Shown here in pieces: positions 47,436 through 56,752 of a stretch of DNA of 64,000 nucleotides. Positions within the stretch are counted from its first letter, which is position 1. Each line of letters begins with the position of its first letter. A model generated the notes under the pieces. It made no database searches and had not been told where the DNA came from. It saw nothing but the letters and a program-made list of their open reading frames with translations. This DNA comes from Acinetobacter sp. Ac_5812. Lineage in GTDB: Bacteria > Pseudomonadota > Gammaproteobacteria > Pseudomonadales > Moraxellaceae. Location of the stretch: the NCBI RefSeq assembly GCF_013072695.1, contig NZ_LXUK01000001.1:310001-374000 (forward strand). The letters are read 5' to 3'. Position numbers and translations under genes: made by a program.

Positions 47436-49271
47436 TTATTGTTTCCCTTTAAATAATGCCAATTGCTGCAATAGCTCAGTTTTTTGGAATGCACCCGTTA
47501 AGCGTAGCGAGCGAATTTCTTGTTGTTGCTGATCTAAGAATAAATAAGTCGGTGGTCCTAAAATATCCCACTGTGCTAACAATGCTTGGTGTGACGCATC
47601 ATAATGGCTTAAATCCATTTTAATTAAATAATAACCCGATAACGCCTGCTGGACTTCGGCATCTTTTAGAATGCGATGCTCAATCGGCTGACAAGCCACA
47701 CACCAATCCGCATAGACATCAATCACAATGCCACGGTCTTTGGGTGCATTGGCTAAAATCTGCTGAAATTCATCTGCTGTTTTTGCCACATGCCATTCGG
47801 CCAACTTATCAGCCTGAACTGAACTGAGACTTTGAAAATGCTGATATTGATTAAAAGCCAATGCTGGAATCGCTAAAATCAATAATATCGCATACAACCA
47901 TTGCAACTTACTTTTCTGTGCAAACAAGCGATATGCCGCATAAATAATAAAAGCCAAACCAAGAATTAAGCTGAGAATTTGAATCGCTAACTCTGGCAGC
48001 AAAGGACGGATAAAGTAAATGCTCAATGCCAGCATTAAAAAGGCAAAGATCACCTTGATTTGATTCATCCAGTCACCAGCTTTGGGTAAAGCTTTTGCCC
48101 CCAAAACGCTGGCCAATAGCAATGGAATGCCCATGCCAAAACCGAGCGTAAACAGCAACAATCCACCTTGCCATTGACTTTGTGTCTGCGAGATAAACAG
48201 TAATACCCCAGCCAAAGGTGCGGTCATACATGGCCCGACCAACAGTGCAGAGATCATGCCCATGACACTGGCACCAACCAAAGTACCGCCTTTTTGATTG
48301 GACTGCAGCTGATCCAGTCGATTGACCCAGTTCTGTGGCAGTTTCAACTCGAACAGGCCAAATAAATTGAGGGCAAACACCACGAACAATAAGCTAAATG
48401 CGATCAATGTCACGGGTTGTTGTAACCAGCGTTGGAAATTCAGCCCTGCTGCAGAAGCAATCAAACCTAATACCGCATAGACCAAAGCCATACTCACGAC
48501 AAAAGTCAGTGCAATCGACCAAGCCTTGACGCCTTTATTGTCACGCACAATCAATGAGGTCAGAATCGGTAACATTGGTAAGGAACATGGCGTGAACGCC
48601 AATAAAATTCCTAAACCCAAGAATAATAAGATGCTATAGGCCAGCGAATGCTGTTCGAGTGCGCTTGACCACTTTTGGTCTTGTGCCATCACATTTGAAT
48701 TTTTTGCCGTTGGCTCAGCTTGTGCCTCATCATTTGTTGCCGTTTGGGTATTTAAGGAATTGGATGCACGCGCCACATCTAAAAAGCTTTTTTGTGAGTT
48801 TGCACTGACATTCTGAGCACTGACTAGACCATCGGCATCAGTCTGAAATTCAATATTTTGCGGAGGATAACAAATACGGTCCTTGGCACAGCCCTGCCAA
48901 GTCACACGATAATGTTGCGAGGCTTGAGTTGGAATACTAAATTCGGCTTGTTGATAATAAACTTGGCTGTGACCATAGTTCTCATCATACTGCTCCACCG
49001 CTTTCGGTAAAGTCAATGCGACGGGCTGATTGCCCTGCTGCACTTCAAATTTGTGTTGATATAAATAGTAATTCGGCTGAATCGACCAATGCAAGCGCGC
49101 TTGATTCTGTGCTGTCGACTCAACCGTAAATGCAAACGCCTGTTCGGGGCTGAGTAATGGCGCCGATGAATTTTCTTGAGCGTAAGTCAAAGACCCACAT
49201 AACAACAATAAAGTCCCAAGAAAGTAACGCATCAGCGGGAAAGATTTCCCAGTCTGAACACACATTTGCAT
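47436..49271 (-). CDS. dsbD: thiol:disulfide interchange protein DsbD
   Basis: Moves electrons from cytosolic thioredoxin across the inner membrane to periplasmic disulfide isomerases and cytochrome maturation. It has 611 residues. After the signal peptide (…FLGTLLLLCGSLTYA) comes the alpha domain with the pair in CAKDRICYPP. Then about eight membrane helices follow with FTPCSLPMLP and VGPCMTAPL for the beta pair, and a C-terminal thioredoxin-like gamma domain with DWCVACQ. The start could be ATG 49271 or the Met 13 codons in. All six cysteines are present. Confidence 0.96.
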   Translation of the reverse strand: MQMCVQTGKSFPLMRYFLGTLLLLCGSLTYAQENSSAPLLSPEQAFAFTVESTAQNQARLHWSIQPNYYLYQHKFEVQQGNQPVALTLPKAVEQYDENYGHSQVYYQQAEFSIPTQASQHYRVTWQGCAKDRICYPPQNIEFQTDADGLVSAQNVSANSQKSFLDVARASNSLNTQTATNDEAQAEPTAKNSNVMAQDQKWSSALEQHSLAYSILLFLGLGILLAFTPCSLPMLPILTSLIVRDNKGVKAWSIALTFVVSMALVYAVLGLIASAAGLNFQRWLQQPVTLIAFSLLFVVFALNLFGLFELKLPQNWVNRLDQLQSNQKGGTLVGASVMGMISALLVGPCMTAPLAGVLLFISQTQSQWQGGLLLFTLGFGMGIPLLLASVLGAKALPKAGDWMNQIKVIFAFLMLALSIYFIRPLLPELAIQILSLILGLAFIIYAAYRLFAQKSKLQWLYAILLILAIPALAFNQYQHFQSLSSVQADKLAEWHVAKTADEFQQILANAPKDRGIVIDVYADWCVACQPIEHRILKDAEVQQALSGYYLIKMDLSHYDASHQALLAQWDILGPPTYLFLDQQQQEIRSLRLTGAFQKTELLQQLALFKGKQ

Positions 49272-49354
49272 GATTATCTCACTATCACTCTCCTGAACCT
49301 CCCTCCCACTTATACAGAAGTAAATTTAAGAGAATTCAGGAGTATTCATTATTG

Positions 49355-50122
49355 TTAGAATAAAACCGATACGCCGAAGCCACCGTTATAACTTTTTTGA
49401 TCGCCATTAAGATCAACGCCAATGCTGGCATCCAATTGCGTGCGATTATTCAAGGCATAGATCAGACCTGTACCAAGACCATATTCATAATCCTTGCTCT
49501 CGGCTTTACGGTAAACAAACTCTGAATAACCCGATAATTTACCTGCAATTTTATAGTCAATCGTTGGAATTGCAGTCACGGCCCAATTACTGTTCTGCGC
49601 TTCATAACGCATCGTGATCGAAGTTCCAATCAAGTCACTAAATTCGTAAGCAACTGCTGAAGTGAGACTATAGATATCATCATGGTTGGTGAATTCATCA
49701 TTCCCCGTTGCAATAATGGCTTCAGCCAACAAGGCCATAGATAAACGATCATCTTTTAGATCAATGGCTTTTTTCAAACCAATGCTGACATCGCCCAGAC
49801 CATTGGTCTCTTTTTTCGTGCCCGCACGTTTGTATTGCTGCCACACTGGACCTTGCCAACCCAATTGCAATTCGAGGCCATCAGCTAAACCTGTACGCAA
49901 TAACATGTCACCATTCAACGTCAAGGTCTTGTCTTTGACACCATCAACCTTGCCTTCTTGATAGCTGACACTCGGTAAACTTTGTTCCCATGCCAACTGC
50001 CCTACAGGGGTAATACCTGTCCCTATCCCCGCACCAGGGCGGTCAAAAGAAAAGTCAGCCGCAAAAACGGTACTTGTGAGCATAGATACAGCAATTAAGC
50101 TCGATATTTGCAATGTTTTCAT
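49355..50122 (-). CDS. outer-membrane transporter-like beta-barrel protein
   Basis: A 255-residue exported protein. The signal peptide MKTLQISSLIAVSMLTSTVFA is followed by mature ADFSFDRPGAGIGTGITP. The body has alternating beta strands ending in a hydrophobic VSVLF, as outer-membrane barrels do. It matches in outline the family annotated as transporter / MetA-pathway-of-phenol-degradation protein. No phenol catabolic genes are near, so a specific role is not supported. Single gene. Confidence 0.78.
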   Translation of the reverse strand: MKTLQISSLIAVSMLTSTVFAADFSFDRPGAGIGTGITPVGQLAWEQSLPSVSYQEGKVDGVKDKTLTLNGDMLLRTGLADGLELQLGWQGPVWQQYKRAGTKKETNGLGDVSIGLKKAIDLKDDRLSMALLAEAIIATGNDEFTNHDDIYSLTSAVAYEFSDLIGTSITMRYEAQNSNWAVTAIPTIDYKIAGKLSGYSEFVYRKAESKDYEYGLGTGLIYALNNRTQLDASIGVDLNGDQKSYNGGFGVSVLF

Positions 50123-50154
50123 TCTATTCCTCGTTCTATTTTTAATAGCTTGGC

Positions 50155-50700
50155 TTATGCGCTGAGCTCTTTTGACATTTTTGCACCATGTTCACGTAGC
50201 AATTCCAGTGTTGCTCGCTCTTCTGGCAATGATTCTGACCAATCAATTTCATCGAATTCACAATCAAAGAACAGCTGACTAATAGAAGATAAAACCGTTA
50301 GGCCTTCTTCATCACGGGTATTTGGATCTACTTTTTCATCGAGTAAGCGTTGGACCACAGGCACACAAGCCGAACTTGCCGCATCCCAAAGCGGACCATA
50401 AAACTCTTCGGTATCCCACAAATGTAAATTTGCCTTGGCTTGAATCAAGGCTTCTAAAATATCTAAATAAACTTTAAGTTGTTGTTGCTTTTCTTCGTCA
50501 GTGAAAGGCTTACCTGCTTCATAAGCTTCACAGATTCTTTCCCACCAAGCAAATAGACCATCACAAATCATGGACACAGGTGGTCCTTGTTCAGGATCAA
50601 TAAAATTCGGGTCGAGTCCTTCAGCAAGTAAAGATTGCACTTGGTCCAAATCGAGTTGTTGTATGGCTTGCACCAAGGCCTGCTGTTGCTTATTTAACAT
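50155..50700 (-). CDS. ankyrin-repeat protein
   Basis: A 181-residue cytosolic protein. ATG 50700 (MLNKQQQALVQAIQQLDLDQV) is chosen over a TTG two codons earlier. Two or three ankyrin-like units are visible: LDQVQSLLAEGLDPNFIDPE near the start, and PVVQRLLDEKVDPNTRDEEGLTVL near residue 130, then ELLREHGAKMS at the end. An insertion of about 60 residues lies between. It presumably mediates protein binding; partner unknown. Very acidic overall. Confidence 0.8.
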   Translation of the reverse strand: MLNKQQQALVQAIQQLDLDQVQSLLAEGLDPNFIDPEQGPPVSMICDGLFAWWERICEAYEAGKPFTDEEKQQQLKVYLDILEALIQAKANLHLWDTEEFYGPLWDAASSACVPVVQRLLDEKVDPNTRDEEGLTVLSSISQLFFDCEFDEIDWSESLPEERATLELLREHGAKMSKELSA

Positions 50701-50803
50701 GACCAATTCTCACAATATTTTTTAATCTGTCTATTATGCCGAATATCCTGACAGGATTTTATAAAACCATCTAAAAAATCATGTATAAATTTGATACACG
50801 CAT

Positions 50804-50829
50804 AAAAAAAGCCCCGAACAGGGCTTTTT
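50804..50829. terminator. bidirectional terminator after hpf
   Basis: AAAAAAGCCC and GGGCTTTTTT form the stem around CGAACA; directly follows the hpf stop on the minus strand. Confidence 0.88.
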
Positions 50830-50843
50830 TTATGCGTCGATTT

Positions 50844-51218
50844 TTATGCTTCATCATCCACTTTTACATCGTCATCTACATCGACATATTCAGGTAAACC
50901 ACCACGATGCTGCTCTTTTTTCTCATACAGGTGCTCTAAGCTACGTTTTAGCTTATCAATCGCACCATGAATCGAGTTATCAATATTTGCTGCTTTATGA
51001 GTCACTGCGACAGGTTTCATTCCTGCTGGGCGAGCTTCAATCATACAGCGTTTGTCATGATCGCCCGTTTTATCCCCATTTTCATCGCTAATATGAACCG
51101 AAAAATGTGTAATACGCTCGCTATAACGTTGGAATTCTTGTGTAAGTTCTGCACGAACATAACTGTTTAAGCGTTCACTACCTTGAATGTTTTTATCTGT
51201 ACGGATTTCAATATTCAT
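50844..51218 (-). CDS. hpf: ribosome hibernation promoting factor
   Basis: A 124-residue HPF/RaiA-family protein that binds the 30S decoding centre and stops translation in stationary phase. The S30AE fold is clear: MNIEIRTDKNIQGSERL, then the HFSVHISDENGDK strand and the second helix (AIDKLKRSLEHLYEK). The acidic tail is longer than in E. coli HPF but there is no dimerisation domain as in long HPF, so it is a short form with a C-terminal acidic extension. AGAGAGGAAG precedes the ATG. Confidence 0.92.
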   Translation of the reverse strand: MNIEIRTDKNIQGSERLNSYVRAELTQEFQRYSERITHFSVHISDENGDKTGDHDKRCMIEARPAGMKPVAVTHKAANIDNSIHGAIDKLKRSLEHLYEKKEQHRGGLPEYVDVDDDVKVDDEA

Positions 51219-51587
51219 AAATATCTTCCTCTCTTTTCTGTGAGACGGTGCTACAAAACTTTCTTATCTGGCACACTTTGAGCATGCAGTCATTCAGCGC
51301 AGTTGTATATTCTGATTGTGTAAATGCGTGTTGTCTCCTCGCTTTGCATCTGTTGTTTTTCAGTATGTAAGAAGATCTTCTATAATTCCAATATCTGTCT
51401 TTCCTCCAAAATATGCAAGCTGATTTTTGACATTTTGATGAAATCTTCAACAAAAAGCTGCTTAACTTTAAGGTCTTTTAGGCGCGTCCCTGCATATACA
51501 ATTCTTTTGTTCATTTGGTCAAATTTGGCTTTATTTTTGCTTAATACCTTGTATCCTTGACACGCCTTTTGGGGGGAGATTTTTTAA
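51219..51587. other. divergent spacer between hpf and the Tsx-like gene
   Basis: 369 nt with no convincing gene; the small frames here lack family features. It must hold the promoters of hpf (minus) and the Tsx-like gene (plus). The only clear elements are ribosome sites: AGAGAGGAAG before hpf and GGGGGGAG before the channel gene. Confidence 0.5.
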
Positions 51588-52313
51588 ATGCAATTGAAGC
51601 AACTTGCAGCAACAGGTTTATTGGTATCTACAGCCGCTTTCACTCAAGCAAAGCCGATTTGGCAAGATTTTAGCTTGACTGGTTTGTACGGTGAAAACTA
51701 CGAAGTTGTTGATGAAAAGCAAACAACGATCACGGTTGAATATGCGGCAAAAGTAAAATATGCCGATGTATTCTTCTTTATGGATCGCATGCGTGGCAGC
51801 GATGACCACAAAAGCACCTATTTCGAGCTTTCTCCACGTTTAAGCTTGGGTGAAATTTCAGGTCAAAAACTTGCGTTTGGTCCAATCAAAGATGTGCTGA
51901 TCTCAACCACTTGGGAAAGCAACAATGATGACTTCGCTAGTTTTGACAACTTCTTGTATGGTGTTGGTTTTGATCTTGCGATTCCATATTTCCAATATGC
52001 GAATGTAAACTTCTACCGTGCCAACAACGAAAATACCGCTGATGACTACCAAATGACCATTGCTTATGCTTTGCCATTTAAAGTATCAAACGAAGATTTC
52101 TTGGTGGACGGTTTCCTTGACTGGTCAACAGGCGAAAAAGATCACGCCAGTGAACTGAACTGGACCACACAATACAAGTGGAACTTGGGCAAACACATTT
52201 CACCAGACACTCGCCTTTACTTAGGTGTTGAGCATTCAGTTTGGAATAACAAATTTGGTATGAAAAACCGTGACGAAAACAACGTCAGCGCTTTGATTAA
52301 ATACCATTTCTAA
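51588..52313 (+). CDS. Tsx-like nucleoside channel, outer membrane
   Basis: A 241-residue outer-membrane beta-barrel with signal peptide MQLKQLAATGLLVSTAAFTQA. The mature part (KPIWQDFSLTGLYGENYEVV) and the DVFFFMDRMRG motif match the Tsx/OmpK family of nucleoside-specific channels. The protein ends LIKYHF, with the terminal Phe needed for barrel insertion. Predicted to admit nucleosides and deoxynucleosides across the outer membrane. No nucleoside catabolic genes are adjacent. Confidence 0.87.
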   Translation: MQLKQLAATGLLVSTAAFTQAKPIWQDFSLTGLYGENYEVVDEKQTTITVEYAAKVKYADVFFFMDRMRGSDDHKSTYFELSPRLSLGEISGQKLAFGPIKDVLISTTWESNNDDFASFDNFLYGVGFDLAIPYFQYANVNFYRANNENTADDYQMTIAYALPFKVSNEDFLVDGFLDWSTGEKDHASELNWTTQYKWNLGKHISPDTRLYLGVEHSVWNNKFGMKNRDENNVSALIKYHF

Positions 52314-52330
52314 TCTGATTAGAATGTTAA

Positions 52331-52360
52331 AAAAACAGCAAGGATTCCCTTGCTGTTTTT
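52331..52360 (+). terminator. terminator of the Tsx-like gene
   Basis: AAAAACAGCAAGG (52331-52343) and CCTTGCTGTTTTT (52348-52360) form a perfect 13-bp stem with ATTC loop. Confidence 0.92.
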
Positions 52361-52448
52361 GTTGGTATCACTGAATATAAACCTGAAACGATTTGCCGCT
52401 TTCCCAATGCCTTGTCTTGTGATTTGTCTGATTCGATGACCTTTGCCC

Positions 52449-53000
52449 ATGTCTGAAAATATTGCACTTGCCCCTTCTAACTTAGCCACACATTTCCACA
52501 TTCGTTTTGCCACAGTTGATGACCTCGAGCAAATCCTCACGATCTATAATACAGAGATCCTGAATGGGACGGCGAACTGGAACGATCAGGCGGTTTCCTT
52601 GGTGGATTATCAGCAGCGTTTTCACGGCATGCAGCAACAACAATTTCCCATGATCGTGGTCGAAGACCTAAATAGTCATCAAGTCGCAGCTTATGCCTAT
52701 TACACTGCCTTTCGAACCATCAGCGGTTATCGTCAAAGCATTGAACATTCTGTTTTTGTTGACCCAAGCTACGCTCGCCAAGGTCTGGGCAAAGCGCTGA
52801 TGCAACAGCTCATTCATCTGGCCAAACAGCAAAACATGCATATCATGGTGGCTGCGATTGATAGTGAAAATAAGGGCTCGATTGTGTTACATGAACAGCT
52901 TGGCTTTATTCAAACTGGTTATATGCCACAAGTGGGCCAAAAGTTTGGCACATGGCGCGATTTAGTCTGGATGCAACTGCAACTCACAGAATCTCAATAA
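52449..53000 (+). CDS. GNAT-family N-acetyltransferase
   Basis: A 183-residue acetyltransferase like the phosphinothricin/methionine-sulfoximine group. ATG 52449 replaces a TTG two codons upstream. The acetyl-CoA motif is SVFVDPSYARQGLGKALMQQL, with IYNTEILNGTANW near the start and the C-terminal GFIQTGYMPQVGQKFGTWRDLVWMQ, all typical of that branch. Acetylates an amino-acid-like amine; the native substrate is unknown. Single gene between two terminated units. Confidence 0.9.
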   Translation: MSENIALAPSNLATHFHIRFATVDDLEQILTIYNTEILNGTANWNDQAVSLVDYQQRFHGMQQQQFPMIVVEDLNSHQVAAYAYYTAFRTISGYRQSIEHSVFVDPSYARQGLGKALMQQLIHLAKQQNMHIMVAAIDSENKGSIVLHEQLGFIQTGYMPQVGQKFGTWRDLVWMQLQLTESQ

Positions 53001-53082
53001 AAAGCTCACTTTTAGCGTACTGTCAGGCAACTCGATTATGGCTTAAAATGAAAACAAGAGTTCATTTCAAAAATAGCCAACA

Positions 53083-53823
53083 ATGATTAAAACATCTCAA
53101 CTCGGTCTGTGCCTCATCATGGCAATCAGTTCAAGCGCGAGCTTTGCAGAACTTTCTTTTGAACAGGAATTACAGCAAGGTTGTGCCAAAGTGAAACAAT
53201 ATGCGCAAACAGGTAAAAAGTTTTACGATCAAAAACAATATCTCAAAGCTGCCAAGCAATTTGAAGACCAAGCCGCATGGGCACATTTCTGTCAGGCCAA
53301 TGCAGATGAAAGCGGGATTCAGGTCAGTGACAGAGACATCGAAATTGCCAACAATAATGTCGGCTTGAGTTATGCCAAATTAGGCAAACCGCAATGGGCA
53401 AAAGTTTGGTTTCTCAGAGATAAGGATTCTAAAACCAGTCAATACAACTTAAAACAGCTCCCGAAGCCCAAAGTATCTTCGGATCTACAAGGGACTTATG
53501 TCCGTGCCAATGGTTTTGGACAATGGGATTATCTCAAGGTCAGCAAAAAACAGAATCAATATCAGATCGCCTTCGATGGCTACTACTTCGGGCTGCGCGG
53601 CTTGATCTATGGTCCGAATATGGGGCAATTCGAAACGACCATGCCACTCAAGTCAAAGCAAGCCAGCTATCGCTATGAAGACTGTCAGATCAAACTCCAA
53701 TTTGCCAATGATGCAAAGCTTGGACAAAAAATTGAAGTTGAACAAAACAGTGGTGAGTCCTCATGTGGCTTTGGGCACAATGTCTATGCTGGCGGCACGT
53801 TTTATAAAGTGGAAAACAAATGA
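53083..53823 (+). CDS. exported hypothetical protein with TPR-like helices
   Basis: A 246-residue predicted periplasmic protein. The signal peptide ends near SFA. Residues about 30-120 are helical and resemble a pair of tetratricopeptide units (KKFYDQKQYLKAAKQFEDQAAW, NNVGLSYAKLGKPQWAKVWF). The C-terminal half is beta-rich (GTYVRANGFGQWDYLKV) with two cysteines. I do not recognise a family. Its stop is followed at once by a small basic ORF. Confidence 0.75.
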   Translation: MIKTSQLGLCLIMAISSSASFAELSFEQELQQGCAKVKQYAQTGKKFYDQKQYLKAAKQFEDQAAWAHFCQANADESGIQVSDRDIEIANNNVGLSYAKLGKPQWAKVWFLRDKDSKTSQYNLKQLPKPKVSSDLQGTYVRANGFGQWDYLKVSKKQNQYQIAFDGYYFGLRGLIYGPNMGQFETTMPLKSKQASYRYEDCQIKLQFANDAKLGQKIEVEQNSGESSCGFGHNVYAGGTFYKVENK

Positions 53824-53955
53824 ATGATCTTTACACCCAAACTCAACAAAAAATTTAAGAAAAAGTATGAGACTCGGAAACATCATTCACAACCTGAGCA
53901 AGCTAAAGCGACTAAAGCTTTAGCAAAGCGCAAGAAAAGTTGCAATAAAGATTGA
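53824..53955 (+). CDS. small basic ORF, hypothetical
   Basis: A 43-residue frame starting MIFTPKLNKKFKKKYETR and ending KRKKSCNKD. Its ATG touches the stop of the preceding gene (TGA then ATG), as in coupled genes. It is extremely rich in Lys/Arg and would bind nucleic acid or membranes if made. No ribosome site of its own is obvious. It may be real or chance. Confidence 0.35.
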   Translation: MIFTPKLNKKFKKKYETRKHHSQPEQAKATKALAKRKKSCNKD

Positions 53956-53995
53956 GCAGCTTTAATCACTCATTGCATAGGTGATAAATGCCTTT

Positions 53996-54027
53996 GCCCT
54001 TACGAAGCTTCAAACGCTTCTCAGGGC
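53996..54027. other. hairpin in spacer before urtE
   Basis: GCCCT/AGGGC and, inside, GAAGC/GCTTC form a two-part stem. There is no T run, so it is not a standard terminator. Confidence 0.35.
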
Positions 54028-54141
54028 GAAACCAAAGTAGGGCGAACCGCAGGTTTATCCTAAGATTAGATATAAAACAATAAGATTCCACAATGATCAC
54101 TGTTTAATCAGGCCGTAGGTCGAAAATCTCTTTCGAGTGTT

Positions 54142-54840
54142 TTAAATCGCCACCAGTTCCCGAATCCCCTTCTCAGGCATCTCCTCCCCTCGCCCTTGCG
54201 CAATCACCTGCCCACGCGCCATCACGGTATACGCATCTGCCAACTCTTCGGCAAAGTCATAAAACTGCTCTACCAGAATAATCGCCATCTCGCCCTGATC
54301 GGCCAGTTTACGAATCACCCGACCAATATCTTTAATAATCGACGGCTGAATCCCTTCGGTCGGTTCATCCAGAATTAATACGCTTGGCTCTGAAGCCAAC
54401 GCTCGAGCGAGCGCAAGCTGTTGTTGCTGCCCACCGGATAAATCACCACCACGGCGATGTTTCATTTCATCCAGCACAGGGAAAATTTCGTAAAGATGAC
54501 TCGGTACTTTCCGTGTTTTCGCACCCGAAAATTTTGCCATACCAATTAAAATATTTTCTTCTACCGTTAAAGTCGAAAAGATATCGCGACCTTGCGGCAC
54601 ATAGGCCAAACCCGCACGCACCCGTTGCTCAGGTGACATTTTGGCAATATCCTTACCATCCAGCAAAATTTGCCCTGATTTAATCGGCAGAATCCCCATC
54701 AAGCATTTCAGCAAGGTGGTTTTGCCCACGCCATTGCGCCCCAAGACTACACTGCATTCACCCACAGGCGCGTTAAAAGACACATCACGCAGAATATGAC
54801 TGCCACCATAGAATTGATTGATTTGTTTCACTTCTAGCAT
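54142..54840 (-). CDS. urtE: urea ABC transporter ATP-binding subunit UrtE
   Basis: One of two ATPases that power high-affinity urea import. It has 232 residues. Walker A is VLGRNGVGKTTLL, the signature is LSGGQQQQLALARAL, Walker B is VLILDEPTEGI, and the H-loop equivalent is in IILVEQFYDFA. The QFYDF near the end distinguishes UrtE from LivF. It is last of the operon, 9 nt after urtD. Confidence 0.95.
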   Translation of the reverse strand: MLEVKQINQFYGGSHILRDVSFNAPVGECSVVLGRNGVGKTTLLKCLMGILPIKSGQILLDGKDIAKMSPEQRVRAGLAYVPQGRDIFSTLTVEENILIGMAKFSGAKTRKVPSHLYEIFPVLDEMKHRRGGDLSGGQQQQLALARALASEPSVLILDEPTEGIQPSIIKDIGRVIRKLADQGEMAIILVEQFYDFAEELADAYTVMARGQVIAQGRGEEMPEKGIRELVAI

Positions 54841-54849
54841 GTGTCTCTC

Positions 54850-55677
54850 CTAGCGTCCTAAATACTTTTCAATCACATCTTCATTGGCCTGAACCTCTGC
54901 CAATGTGCCCTCGGCCAAGATTGCCCCTTGCGCCAGTACCGTGACTTTTTCACTGATGGTGTCAATAAAGCTCATGTCATGCTCGACCACCACAAGAGTA
55001 TGATTTTTCTTCAGCTCCAGACACAGTTCAGCGGTGCGCTCAGTTTCAGCATCGGTCATACCTGCAACTGGCTCATCCAGTAAAATTAACTGCGGTCGTT
55101 GCATCAGCAACATGCCAATTTCCAGCCACTGTTTTTGTCCATGTGAAAGTAACCCTGCTGGCTTTTGCACAAATTCCTGTAAGCGGATCTGTTCCAGACT
55201 TTCATCCAAGGCCAATTGCGCTTCTGGATCTAAACGGGAAAATAAACTTTTTTTCACCCGCTTATCTCGTGGTGCAGCTAGTAGCAGGTTTTCCATGACG
55301 GTAAAATTTTCAAATACGGTTGGTTTTTGGAATTTTCGACCGATGCCCGCTTCAGCAATTTGCTCGGTACTCATTTTGGCAAGATCATAGTTTTGCCCAA
55401 AAAATGCCGTGCCTGTGGTCGGACGGGTTTTACCGGTAATCACATCCATCAAGGTGGTTTTGCCCGCCCCATTTGGCCCGATAATGCAGCGTAATTCGCC
55501 CTCAGCAATATACAGCGACAGGTCATTTAAAGCCCGAAATGAGTCAAACCAGACACTGACTTTTTCCAGATACAAGGCAATGCCGTGGCTAAAATCCGCA
55601 CCTTGTGGCTTGGCACGACCATAGCCCTCACCCAGTTGACCGCCATGTTGAGCTGAGTCTATTAATACATCACTCAT
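54850..55677 (-). CDS. urtD: urea ABC transporter ATP-binding subunit UrtD
   Basis: The second ATPase of the urea importer, 275 residues. The N-terminus is an extra ~35 residues before the ABC domain, common in UrtD. Walker A is IIGPNGAGKTTLMD, the signature LLSHGQKQWLEIGM, Walker B LILLDEPVAGM, and the switch His is in VVVEHDMSF. The ATG lies immediately next to the urtC stop with no gap. Confidence 0.95.
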   Translation of the reverse strand: MSDVLIDSAQHGGQLGEGYGRAKPQGADFSHGIALYLEKVSVWFDSFRALNDLSLYIAEGELRCIIGPNGAGKTTLMDVITGKTRPTTGTAFFGQNYDLAKMSTEQIAEAGIGRKFQKPTVFENFTVMENLLLAAPRDKRVKKSLFSRLDPEAQLALDESLEQIRLQEFVQKPAGLLSHGQKQWLEIGMLLMQRPQLILLDEPVAGMTDAETERTAELCLELKKNHTLVVVEHDMSFIDTISEKVTVLAQGAILAEGTLAEVQANEDVIEKYLGR

Positions 55678-56748
55678 TTAGTCACGCTCCTTTTTAAAAC
55701 GATCAAATAAACCAATGACACCTTTAGGTAAGAACAAGGTCACCACAATGAACAGCGCCCCCAAGATCAATAACCACGCTTCTGGCGCAGCCACCGTGAA
55801 GTAGGTTTTTACTGCATTGATTAAACCTGCCCCTAAAATCGGGCCAATCAAGGTTCCACGTCCACCCGCAGCCACCCACACCGCCATTTCGATTGAGTTG
55901 ACGGGGTTCATTTCACTTGGATTGATGATGCCCGCCTGTGGTACATATAACGCCCCAGCGATACCGGCGATCACCGCCGACAATACCCATGCCGACAGCT
56001 TGTACCACAACGTGCGATAACCGAGATATTGCAAGCGATTTTCACTGTCACGAATTGCGCCCAAGACCCGTCCATAAGGACGATTCATCAGTTGGCGTAG
56101 ACCAAGGAAGCACAACATCAACATCAACGCAGTCACAAAGCATAGCGTGGCGCGCATCGGTGCAGAGGTAATGTCAAAACCGAGAATAGTCTTAAAGCCC
56201 GTAAAACCATTATTGCCCCCAAAGCCTGTTTCATTGCGAAAGAATAGCAGCGCTGCGGCAAAGGTCATAGCTTGGGTAATAATCGAGAAATACACGCCTT
56301 TGATTTTGGAGCGAAAGGCAAAAAAGCCAAAGATAAATGCGATCAAGCCAGGGACAAGAATGACTAGAGCCAAAGCCCAAGCAATATGGTCGGTCCCAAC
56401 CCAATACCAAGGCAATTCAGTCCAACTGAGAAAACGCATAAAATCAGGTAGACCGTCGCCTGCGGATTGACGCATCAAGTACATGCCAAAGGCATAACCG
56501 CCCAAAGCAAAATACAAACCATGTCCTAAGCTCAAAATGCCAGCATAACCCCAGACCAAATCCAATGCCAAAGCCACCAAGGCCAAACACATGATTTTGC
56601 CAATCAAGGTAATCCAATAAGCGGACAGATAAAAGGCCGAATCAGGAGACAACAGGTGTAGCCAAGGCAACAACAATAGCACGCCGAAACAGACTGCAAT
56701 CGCCACGGCGCTATAGGGCTTGTCGGCAAATAAAGAAGTGATTTTCAT
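55678..56748 (-). CDS. urtC: urea ABC transporter permease UrtC
   Basis: Inner-membrane permease of the branched-chain/urea (LivM-like) type. It has 356 residues from ATG 56748 (MKITSLFADKPYSA); an upstream frame extension overlaps urtB and is not used. About ten membrane helices are seen. LDLVWGYAGILSLGHGLYFALGGY and VWVAAGGRGTLIGPILGA are the permease signatures. It starts 4 nt after urtB. Confidence 0.95.
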   Translation of the reverse strand: MKITSLFADKPYSAVAIAVCFGVLLLLPWLHLLSPDSAFYLSAYWITLIGKIMCLALVALALDLVWGYAGILSLGHGLYFALGGYAFGMYLMRQSAGDGLPDFMRFLSWTELPWYWVGTDHIAWALALVILVPGLIAFIFGFFAFRSKIKGVYFSIITQAMTFAAALLFFRNETGFGGNNGFTGFKTILGFDITSAPMRATLCFVTALMLMLCFLGLRQLMNRPYGRVLGAIRDSENRLQYLGYRTLWYKLSAWVLSAVIAGIAGALYVPQAGIINPSEMNPVNSIEMAVWVAAGGRGTLIGPILGAGLINAVKTYFTVAAPEAWLLILGALFIVVTLFLPKGVIGLFDRFKKERD

Positions 56749-56752
56749 TGGC

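Noticed and set aside
51271-51290. Possible sigma-54 promoter (TGGCAC with GC 12 bp on)
   Set aside because: Only the bare GG/GC spacing fits, it points away from hpf and is about 300 nt from the next gene.
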